The notes under the pieces are model-generated. The model was given only the letters and a program-made list of their open reading frames with translations, ran no database searches and was not told where the DNA came from. Both the position numbers and the translations under genes were made by a program. A stretch of DNA of 64,000 bases. Source: Quercus robur (Eukaryota > Streptophyta > Magnoliopsida > Fagales > Fagaceae). This document shows positions 35,518 to 46,287 of the stretch, in pieces; the first letter of the stretch is position 1; each line of letters begins with the position of its first letter. The DNA is taken from positions 48,635,942-48,699,941 of the forward strand of contig NC_065542.1 of the NCBI RefSeq assembly GCF_932294415.1, written 5' to 3'.

Positions 35518-38500
35518 TGTTGAGGACAAATTTTTCACGCTACATGGCTTTATTTCATTGGCGACTCGCACCACGTCAACATTATCATGAATTTTGGGAA
35601 AACCTCTTTTAAAGCCCAAAAAAGCCCATATTTACACAAAAATGTGTCAAAGCCCATGGTTCAAGCTCATGGCACATCATCTCCTTTTTGGCTCATGATC
35701 CAAGCTCATGAGTCTCATCAGGGGAATTTTGGGAGTTGTGGTTTGGAGGGCCAAGAAGTATGTTCAGTAAAGCTCCAGTGGTTCAAAGTTGATAAAGGAA
35801 AGCCTGTTGCTTGGCGTGTCTTCCCCAATTTCCTGAACTTTGACGGGTCAGTGTACAATAGGTAACATTTGGTAAGTCTCTCATATCACATAACACTTAA
35901 AATGATAAAACTCTCCATGCTCTTTACATAAAAATTAATGTTCATCATATAATATAGATTTAAAGATGTAATTGTAGTATTTCATATCAATTATATTATT
36001 ATCATCTAAATCAATTTCAAGCACATGGCTAAATATATATATTAATATCTCATATCTAGCATTAAAATGCTCTCTTTACTTTCCAAGATTTGGTTAAGAC
36101 ACAAAAAAAAAAAAAAAAAAAAACCATAATTACATCTCTAAAACTTCATCAAAAATCAACCAACTAGTCTATTACTTACCAAAATTATATATGGACTAAA
36201 TATATAATTTTTTCCAAGAGATGAAACTTAGCCAAAAAATACCAACAACAGCTCCAGCAGAAGCTGCAAACAACCCCAGCAAAAGTTGTTTTTCATAAAC
36301 AACTCTAGCGGAAGTTGCAGATAGCTCCAGCAGAGGTAGAAATAGCTTCTGCAGAAGCTGAAACAGTTCTAGCACATTCTGCAGTGGCTCCAGCTGTGGT
36401 ATTAGAAAAATCTCATAAAGCTTATCTCACAATCTTTAGTCAAATCATGAATTTAATGCCAAATACTTTCCTCCAAGCAAATGATGTTATTCGGATGACA
36501 TCATCCAGTTGTAACAACTGTGATTGACAGCTTTTATAGCTATAACTTTAACCTTAAAGTCTCAAACTTTATTCTTTTGGCCAAAAAATAAAAGACCACT
36601 TACTTTGTTAAAGATTTTTCCTAATTTGCTAAGTTTCCCTTCAACTAGTTCTGATCTAATTACATAGCTTGGCTTTATATAAAGAGGAACAAGCTACACA
36701 CTAAAGGATCCCCCCCTCTCTGATCTCTTCTTCTCTGATCCCCCCTCTGATCTTTGCCCTCTTTGATCCATCTCACCCTCTTATACTCTAAAACTTCACT
36801 CATTTTGCTGCAAAATACACATTTTTACACTTCTCCATCTCCCTTTCAAAAATATCTCTTCATAGATAACAATGCCATTACATCACACCTCTTACATCAT
36901 ACCATTACACACTATCCATCTCTCCCACACTTCAATACTCTGAAACTTCATCATTTTTGCTACCCAAAACATATATCCATCTCATTCTTTATTTCTCATA
37001 CAAAATCCCCCTTCTTAGAAAGCAACATAACCAATGTCAAAATACAAAAAAATAATCCCAGCAACAGTCTTTACTATATTTAACCTTCATTTATCTATCT
37101 CATACTTCCATTTATTTTACAAAACACATTCCCCACAAAATACCCATACATACTTCTCATATATCTCTAAGCTCCATGTCTCACAAATTATACATATACA
37201 AGATCCATGTCCAACAAAGTATCTACATATAATTCCCATACATATTACAAACACCATATCTCACAATATATACATATTCCTTACCATCTCCACACATCTT
37301 AAAATATAACAAACACTCTTCCAAGAACTTATTATTGAAAGCCCTTTTTTATGAAAGGCAAAAACTTATAAATTCAAAAGCCCTTCTTATAGAAGGTAAT
37401 ATCACTCATATTTGACAAAAAACTAAAAGAGTATTACATGGGGAAAGTCATTTAAGTATATGATGAAAGGGGATAAACTTAACCAACCTATGCACACGGC
37501 TGGACATACTCTATCTCCCTCCAGTTGCACCCATTTTTCCCCTTCAATCATGAAGTCGTCATGGAAGGATTCATAATATCATATTGTACCGCTAGACTCA
37601 TTCTATCATGATGTTGAAATGTCTAAATCTACTGCTATCCTACGGCTGGAGTCCCAAACTATGATGATAAGTCATTATATTTTACCTTTAAACTTATATT
37701 ATTAAGTATATTTTGTTCATTATTATTATACCACTCAACTAATGCCATTATACTGCTGGAATCTTATTAGCTCATTAACACTATAAGGCTAGAGCCACAA
37801 ACTATGAAGCTCACCAATATTATACGGCTGGAGCCACAAATCACATGAAGAACAAAGTGATGCTACACGGCTAGAGTCAGAAACATAAAAAATAAGTCAA
37901 TGTTTTCTCTATCTTTGAAATTACATTATTGAGAATATGTTAACTCATTATCATTTTACCATTATCTCACCATTTAATAAATATGGTCTCACTAATAATA
38001 AACATACATATTAATAAATTGATATACCACCAATGGACATATATTACTTGGACATAAACCATTGTTGGACTTGTATCATTTGGACATATACCACCAATGG
38101 ACATATATTACTTGGACATAAACCATTGCCGGACATATATTATTTGGACATGGACCATTGCTAGACATACCTTATTATGATGAACATGAACCATGAATCG
38201 CAACTAGACATGGACTATGAGACTCACCCTATTGTTGGACATTGGACACCTAATTAAACACTTTCTAATATTGGACATCACTTAATAAACATAATAATAA
38301 TGTACCAACTCACCATTTAATCAGAGATATCATGTTAAGCATATTCTTTATTTATTTCAACCATTATCATGATTCTAAGACTTTGGGTTTCATCTATTTT
38401 GTAGGCTTAAAAATACACCGGTAGTCATTGGTCTATGCGGCCCAATGTCGAGTTTCAGGTGGATTTCCCCAAAACAAATCCGAGCCTAGCAAAGTCACTC

Positions 38501-38542
38501 CTCCAAAAGCACGTGGCTACGCACAAAAAACCGCCCCCGGCA
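35518..38542 (+). mobile_element. 3' LTR of the nested element
   Basis: 3025 bp from tgttgaggac to cccccggca, with canonical TG...CA ends. Collinear with the 5' LTR but longer: an extra segment lies at about 36034-36195 between two copies of a ctaaatatata motif, extra agctccagcagaag units at 36243-36350 and an extra block near 38060-38130. Substitutions between the LTRs show that the insertion is not brand new. Confidence 0.9.
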
Positions 38543-38547
38543 CTAAG
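38543..38547 (+). repeat. Target-site duplication, right (ctaag)
   Basis: ctaag directly after the 3' LTR, identical to 28756-28760. Confidence 0.85.
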
Positions 38548-38810
38548 CAAACAAGCACGGATCCAAACACATAAGCGTGGAAAAGAGCAAACAAAGCATA
38601 AGCATGCAAAAAAGAGCTAATCCAAACCCTTGAAACTTGGGTGTATGGATGTAGGCCTACACTGTGGACGCCTAGAAATTTCCGAGTGAGGGAATTTTTG
38701 GGTTTGGTCACATATTGGGTCCTTGGCAACATGCCTCTTGTGTGCTTGTGTCTCTATAGTGGGGTTTCTGTTTGTGAGTCCCTTTTTCTTATTTTTATTT
38801 TAGGAGTTAC
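38548..38810 (-). mobile_element. Older LTR element, leader side of the split internal region
   Basis: Continues the aagcaaacaagcac-type sequence seen left of the nested element. On the minus strand it borders tggtaactcct near 38800, a degenerate primer-binding-site-like sequence. Confidence 0.45.
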
Positions 38811-40824
38811 CACCAATTATCAGTTTTGTATTAAGTGTGATTAGTCACCTATGAATTTAATTCATTTTAAGTTACCTAATTAACTAAACCAAATTTTAAA
38901 AGATTTGTTAATTAAGGTAAACCAAATGTCTTTGAACCAAAGATCTTGGACTTAAAAGTTTGGTTACGTGTGGGAAAGGTGTCTCCACAATGCCTATCCA
39001 AAGATAGTACCTCATTTTAATTTATTTCAAATGTTATCTTTTTATGAAGAAATAGAATACTTGGCATTTTGATTTTTTTTTTTTTTTTAAGTTTTTTGCA
39101 AACAAAATACATACATACATACATACATATATATACACACACATGTGAGTAAATATTTACGTATAGCTAATATGTGAATTTAACTCCAATGAATATATAA
39201 TCATGACATGTGAGGTATACACATAGGTAACATGTGAGAGAACATACAAGTATACTATACAATAGCATGTGAGTATTTATTTACTATACACGTAGCATGT
39301 GAATACTAAATGCCATATAAAATAAATAAATTACAACGTAAAAATAAAAAAGTGGGAGTTGAAAGAATAGCACCTTGTAATCATCCACAATTTTCTCATT
39401 TTTTTATCATACAAAAAAGATGACAAAGGAAACTCATCAATGGCAAGAAATGACAGAGACAAATGAAAGCTTTAACGGCATTTAAGGACTCAAGGGAATG
39501 AACCTTGAACACAAATCCTTAAATTACAACTATCCTAAAAAAAAGGTTTAAAAAAAGTTACAACGTTAACTTTTATTATTTCGAAAAAGCACATTTTTTT
39601 AGAAAAGATTTTATTGAGGAGTTTTAAGAAAATAATTTTTTTTAAGACTCTTATTTATACTTTTTTTTTAAAGGAAATCCAACGTCGTAAAAGAAACTTT
39701 CAAAAAAAATTCTTCTTCTTTTTTAGACACAATTTTCGGATTTAAAAAGGGAAGAATATTTTTGAAACAATTTCTCTAAAAAAAAACATTTTTTTAATGT
39801 GGTAAAAACACTTTTTCTTCAAAAGAGTTTTTTTTTTTTTTTTTTTTTTAAAGGAAGGGAGAAAACATTTTTTTTGTGGAAAAATCCAACGTGGTAAAAC
39901 ATATTTATTTTGAAAGCATTTTTCTTTTCTTTTTTGACAAAAATTCGGCTCTCTTTTAATTATTATTATTATTTTTTTGTAAACAACTATTTGAAAACAC
40001 ATTTTTAACGTGGTAAAAGTGTTTTATTTTTTTTTGAAAACCTTTTTTGAAAACATGTATTTTTTGAAGAAGCATTTTTGTAAAACACTTTTTTGTATGT
40101 AGGATAACGTTTTTGAAAACAATTCTTTTGAAAGAGACATTTTTTATGTAATAATACCCCCTTTTTCTTGTAAACCATTATTATTATTTTTTGAATAGAA
40201 GTTTCGGGTTTCCCCATTTTTTTTTAAAAACAGATTTTTTATAAAATAAAATTTTAAAACCCTTTTTTGAAGAAAAGGAGAAGCACTTAAAAAGGTGTTT
40301 TGTTTTGAAAAACTCTTAAAAAAGATAAAGGAAAAACATTTTTTTTTAAACTCCTTTTTTATTTGAAAAAACTTCATTTTTTAAGAAAGATGTGGGAAAA
40401 GATTTTGGAAAAAGCATTTTCTTAGAATAGTTTGTAGGGGAAATGTTTTACCCAAGCATATTTATTCTATGACAACTTTAATAATGAGAAGAAACAACAA
40501 TAATAAAGTGTAGAAAATAAATTGCAAGGAAAGTAAAATTTAAAAATTTAAATGACATAAAAGTAAAGAGCATAAAAATAAAGGGCTGAAATATTGTAAA
40601 GGTTGATTAAAATTTTTTTTTTTTTCATATCCTTTTTAAATAGATTTTAATTTCTTTCAAGCCTTATGGGACCTTCATTATAAGGAAATGGGAATTCTAA
40701 GTCATCAACCATTCCTATGAGACATGTCCATATTGTGCTTTATTTGAGGTTTAAAAAATCATTTAAGAGGGATGAAATAGAAAATATTTTTTATTTAGGT
40801 GTCTAGATATAGTATATGTATATG

Positions 40825-40860
<36 letters not shown>

Positions 40861-40870
40861 TGCAATAAAG

Positions 40871-41071
40871 TAAAGGGGGAAGGGGATGGTGGAAGAAATT
40901 AAAGGGATGACATAAATGTAAAGGGGGAAGGGGATTGCTTGGAAAATAAAATGGATGACATAAATTTAAAGGGGGAAGGGGAATGTGGATTGTTTGGAAA
41001 ATAAAAGGGATGACACAAACTTAAAGGGGGAAGGGGATTTGCTTGAAAAACAAAAGGGATGACATAAATTT
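40871..41071. repeat. Four tandem units of ~48-55 bp
   Basis: Each unit begins taaagggggaaggggat and ends agggatgacataaa-t. The third unit has a short internal expansion (atgtggattg). Confidence 0.85.
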
Positions 41072-41640
41072 AATGCTAGAATAGTAAAAATCCCTAGATG
41101 CCTAGATGTGAAGAGATTTCTTCCCCCTAAGGGTACTTCCTATACAAGTCCTAGGAGATGGTCCAATACCCATCTAGGGAAACAAGCACAATAACACAAA
41201 CAATCAACAATAATATGAACATAGAAATAAAGAGAGAGATATATACACAATATACACAAGAGCATAGGAAAAAAAAAAAAAACCCAACTATGAACAACAA
41301 GCAAGATAGAAAGAATGATTTTATATATATGGAAATGATGTTTACAATATAAAAAAGGGGGAGGGATGGATGCAGTTATTAAGAAACTAACCCATCCCTC
41401 TAGCCTTACCCACAAAGATACAAACAAAAATTGATGAAGCTTTTTTTTAAGGTGGGTTTCCTAGAGAGAGAGAGAGAGAGAGGAGACAGTTTTTTTTTTG
41501 AATTTGCAAGGCTAATTTCCAGAATTTCCTCACTTTTTTCTCCCTATTTCTCTATTTTTCACTCATTTTCTCTATGATTTTTCACAAAACAATGGAGGTA
41601 TTTACATGGGAAATGAGGAAATGGGAGGCTAGAAAAGGTT

Positions 41641-41703
41641 TAACATGTTACACCTGAGCTAGTCCCCCAGGCCAGGGGCGGCTAGCTCAGGTGTAACATG
41701 TTA
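41641..41703. repeat. Perfect 22-bp inverted repeat (hairpin)
   Basis: The arms 41641-41662 and 41682-41703 are exact reverse complements, beginning taacatgttacacctgag, around a 19-base GC-rich loop. A third half-copy, gttacacctaagttagcc, follows at once. Confidence 0.9.
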
Positions 41704-42482
41704 CACCTAAGTTAGCCTCCCATTTTTACCACCTCATCAGCCTATTTCGTCTTTTTTAAATTTCTGGCCCGATCTTCGTGTAGCTGTTTGGAGGTTTTTC
41801 TGAGCTCTATTTTAATTAAACGTTATATTCCTGGAAAGTTCTGGATGTCTAGTTCCCAACGGTCTTGACCTCGTTCAATTTGCAACTACGGTCAACAAGA
41901 TATTTCACTTTGAAGGAAGGTGACGCAGTGCTAAAAAATTCAGTGACGTTTCTTCTTAAAAAATTCATATCTTCCAATTCAAAGCAGATATCATCAAGCC
42001 CTTTTGATAAAAAATAGCTAAGACCTTGTTTTTCAAGAAGGTCCAGCCAGCTCACTCTAGTTCTTGCCCAATAGATACAGTTTATTGTGCAAAGTCGGGT
42101 CAAAAACTGTCAATTTTTCCTTGGGGGAAAAAAAGATGAAGATTTTATTAGGGTTTTTGGTATTTTGGTGATATCTCATCCATTTTAACCCGATTTTAGT
42201 CTGTAAACTTTCTTTTCAAAGGGAAAAATATGCCCTATGAGACGGTCCAAAATTCAACACGATCCAACGATTGGATCAAAAAGTTGACTTTTCAGCCATA
42301 CTTGGTTAGGGTTTTGGCCTTAATTGCTACAAAAAGTGGTTTTTGAATATTGTGACCCTTTGATCCAACATCCAATCATGTGATATTTATTTTTTGGTTT
42401 TGAAACTTGTAATTTGCACCTTTTTTCAAAAAAAAATTTGTTTTGACGCGTGAATTGGGATCGGAGAAAATACGGTATCAAC

Positions 42483-43397
42483 AACTGCTCCTTTTTTGTC
42501 TAATATTTATTGGTACGATAAATATTGGACAAAGAATTAGATAAAGCATTTTGTCCCTCCCGATTTTAGCATACATGTTTTGGACCAAAATAGAGTTGCT
42601 TTGGACAAATGAAAATATTGACAGAAATTGAAAAAGACGATAAAAAGAAATCCTGATAAGCTTATTGATAATAGCATGTTCTTAGAAATTTGCAAGATAG
42701 ATACCCACAAATGCAATAAAACTAGTATAGGGTCCAAGCAATACTGAATTATGTGGGAAATGTACATTGGTTTAAAAGTTAAAACTACACCCAGTTTTAT
42801 TTTGGAAATATATATATGGAGAAAAACCTGATTTCAATTTTTTTCTTGATCACATAACCAGTTGATATTGGTAAGGTCTTATTAAATTTAAAACTAAGGG
42901 TGTTAAGGAAACACCATATGAATTTATCTCCACTTGTTATTACCCTAGGTGGCAAGAGGATGTATGGGGTGGACACGAATGGGGGAGAACTGGTCTTAGT
43001 TTCAGATGATGATCCAAAAACCGCACCAAATTGGACAATTTATTTGGTGCGGTTGTCAATCCAACAGGCATTACTGACAGTTGAAGACAGTCTACAAGAC
43101 TACTAGCAGGCCTAATGGCCTGCATGGCCTTGCTTTTATTTGAAGATAAACATGCATAGTTACAGTTAGTTAGCGAGCAACTTGTTAGGGTGTCGCTTTA
43201 ACCAATTTCCCACCATAACATTTGCTATTTGTTTTTGCCACTACTAAGGTTCATAAACAAGCAATTGCCTAAATCCAAATGTCACAGATATTGACATACA
43301 TTATTAAAAAAATCCGCAAAATATCCGTAACCTTACATGTCATCATATTCATTCACTAAAGTGCATCACAATATGTTATAATATTAAAAAATGTCAC
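42483..43397. other. Spacer between LTR remnant and Harbinger transposon
   Basis: No gene recognised. The short open frame at 42900-43106 has no recognisable motif and an atypical composition for a protein. Confidence 0.4.
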
Positions 43398-43863
43398 TTA
43401 AGGCCTGTTTGGAAGTTTTGAGAGGGAGGAGAGTAGAGGGGAGTAGAGGGGAGGAGAGTAGTGGGGAGGAGAGTAGAGGGGAATGATTCCCCTCCACCTT
43501 ATTTGGATGTTTTTAAAATTAGTAAGGGGGAAGGGAGTAATTAGCCCTTCCCCTTGTTTGGATGTTTTAAAAATTAGGATGGAGAGGAGAGGAAATGATT
43601 AAAATAGACAAATTTACCCCTATTTGAAAATGAACTTGCAACATTGATTTATGATTAATTTGTTAGTATATTTTTTTTTTTGATAATTTTTTTATGTGAA
43701 TTAAATAATCAACATTAGTATATGATTAAATATTTTTTCTACTTTTTTATTATATTAAAAAAAAAAACCATCTTTAATTGATAATAATTAAAATAGGAAA
43801 AAAAATGTTTGGTTTGTTTGTTTACTAAAAAAATCAACAAAATATTGAATTTTGGCTATATCA

Positions 43864-43911
43864 AATCTTATATTTGATTTTTTTTTTGAGAAACAATCTT
43901 ATATTTGATTT
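43864..43911 (+). repeat. Micro-insertion with 17-bp duplication
   Basis: aatcttatatttgattt at 43864-43880 recurs at 43895-43911, separated by tttttttgagaaac. The minus-strand reading is gtttctc plus an A tract, the same tail as the insertion at 5704-5720. It sits within the Harbinger element. Confidence 0.7.
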
Positions 43912-44826
43912 GTTTAGAAATTTGGTGAGACATTTAGGAATGTACCATCTCCATATAAGCCTAAAACATCTCAAAATTTTACTGGTACTTTAAAACATCA
44001 ATAATAGCACACCAAGAGTTCAAATAAAATTAATTAGAGAAAGATATAACTAGGGACATTCATCAGTCAATGCAGTGAATGTTGGAAGTATATTTCCCAC
44101 ATCACCTACATCATTGGTTTCATGAAAATGTCTTAGATTCAAGAAAAAGCAGCAAATAGATGGATTGAACTCAAATTCACTACTCACATCAAACAAAGAA
44201 AAATATTACGGATGAAGTGTTAGACATGTTGTCCTTCATGAGGATTCAATAAAGACAACAGGGATTCAAAAAGAAGGCATGTCCATGATCCTCTTCGTAT
44301 TGCGGACGAGCGTGAATCGCATATTGGCTTGAAGAAAAGCCAACCATTGTGTGATTTTCATAACTTTTCTTCGACCACCACATAGACCCCATTGGTTGGA
44401 AGAATTCGATACCAACCATTGTTGTTAACTCCATCAGATGCCAAAATCATTAGTCAGTTTGGTTAAATTCAAAGTAGTCAGCTTTTGTTAAACTCATAAT
44501 TATAACAGTCTAACTCGGGGTCGAGTTTGGGGTTAAACTCATAATCATAAACCCCAAATCGAATGAAGTCATCTCTCACAAATCGAATATGCCTACAGCT
44601 CTAATATAATCAAATTTGATATATAATTATATAAGAGGGGTGGGGGAGATGGAGCAGGTGAGCATTGGCAATACAGCCAATTTTTGAATCATATACAAAA
44701 TGATAAGTCCATAAAAGGAAAATTAAATAATAAAACAATTCTAAAGAGAATCAGCCCATTAAAACAAAGATATAGTTCCAAATTCACTAGAAACATTTGT
44801 CTACAATTATTAAATTTAGAATAACA

Positions 44827-46287
44827 TCAAGTTGGATTGGATGTATAATCCCTCCACATATCAGTTGCTATTAAGTTTCTTAAAATCTCTCCTTGGGCAA
44901 CATCATCATTATTTCTCTCTCTTTGTGCACCAAGCTGTTCATGGGGTTCAGGATTGTTTAAAATTTCTTCATCCACCTCATGAAGAATTCTATCATCCGG
45001 ATCTGCACCAATCAAGTAATTGTGCAAAATGCAACATGCTAAAATTATTTTTTTCTGGGTTGGAACTCCATAAGATGGTTCATTTGAGCTTGCTATTATA
45101 GGAAATCTTTTCTTCAAGACTCCAAATGCTCTTTCAATCGCATTGCGTAAGGATGCATGTCGAAGGTTGAATAACTCTTTAGCATTTTGTGGTGGATTTC
45201 TTGAATACTCTTTTAAGTGATAACGAACTCCTCTATAAGGTGCAAGAAGCGTGCTCCTCAACATGAATCCAGCATCAACAAGGTAATATTTGCCTATAGG
45301 AATGATATGCTTCATTATGTTGTTATACACTAATGGCTATAAATATATATATATATATATATATTTTTTTTTTTTTCTAACAAAATTACCTTGGGGGACT
45401 TTTAGCTTATCTCGTCTACTTAATGCATTTTTTAAAATTCTTGAGTCTGACGCAGTTCCTTCCCATCCAGGCAAAACATATGTAAATTTTAAATCAAATG
45501 TACATGCCGCTAGCACATTTTGTGTTGGGTAGTCCTTTCTACCACGATATCTTGGTGCATCTTCAATAGGAACTTTTGCCCGAATGTGCGTTCCATCAAT
45601 TGCCCCAATGCAATCCTGACATGGGAAGAACTAAAATTGTTGAGCACTTACTTCTATATATTAAAATCTTTATATATACCACAATTAAGCTATTAGAGTA
45701 TAATAATTTTTTTTTTTTTTTTTTACCTTAAAATATGGGAAGAACCTAGAACTGTTGAGTATTTCTACTGAAGTTTGAGATCCATCAGGTTGTTTCAGAA
45801 ACTTCTCTTCTAGTTGTATCACAGATCTTAACACTTGATGGAAATGACGGTTTATAGTCTCACCAGAGCGACGGAAAAAAAAAGATATTTCCCGATGCTT
45901 TACACCATGTGATAATATGTAAAGAAATTTGGCAACTTGTTCTTCAATCGTTGCTCGTTGTGTTGGTTGGAGGCCACCTTCTTTACGTAGCATGTCACAC
46001 AAATCTAAAAAAGCTCCAGGCCCCATGCGTATAATATCACGACACTTTTTATTTTCAATTATCTCTCTCATTAGTTCATCGCGAACACTTCGTCTTTCTA
46101 AACTCAAACTACTAATTGAGTAAATTACTTGTCTCCTTTGAGGCCTCCTTCGAAGTATTAACCAATAGGCAACAAGACAAACTACATAAGCAATTGTCAT
46201 TCGACGTCTCCATTCCCAATCCCATAATCCACGTCTCCATTCCCAAATTTGCAATACACGTCTCCTTTTATTCTCTTGTCTATCCAT
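44827..46287 (-). CDS. PIF/Harbinger transposase (DDE_4, HARBI1/ALP1-like), three exons
   Basis: Minus-strand exons 46287-45727, 45615-45390 and 45293-44827 join with gt-ag junctions and correct phases into 417 residues without stops. Exon 1 has an N-terminal basic segment (RRRPQRRQ) and a helix-turn-helix-like region (QPTQRATIEEQVAKFLYIL, HREISFFFRRSGETINRHFH). Exon 2 starts DCIGAIDGTHIR with the first catalytic Asp (194), then GWEGTASDSRIL with the second Asp (244). Exon 3 begins GKYYLVDAGF and contains SLRNAIERAFGVLKKRFP with the catalytic Glu (316). An intact DDE set is compatible with an active nuclease. Plant PIF elements normally also need a Myb-like partner encoded in the element; none is seen here. 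A domesticated ALP1-type gene is unlikely because the frame lies inside well-preserved transposon ends. Confidence 0.93.

Larger units (their letters stand above)
38815..42482 (-). mobile_element. Minus-strand Gypsy/Ogre-like long LTR
   Basis: On the minus strand the sequence starts tgttgataccgtattttc at 42482 and runs to a tggtaactcc site near 38805. The promoter is probably tatataaaatc near 41315-41330. The final part shares ttaagtgtgat-ag-cac and ggttacgtgtgg-aaaggtg motifs with the LTR end at 24310-24500, so both are of one family. Contains T/A-rich stretches (39560-40400), a four-unit array and a strong hairpin, listed separately. No coding sequence. Confidence 0.55.

Noticed and set aside
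39742-40377. Lys/Phe-rich minus-strand frames
   Set aside because: Products of T-rich LTR sequence.
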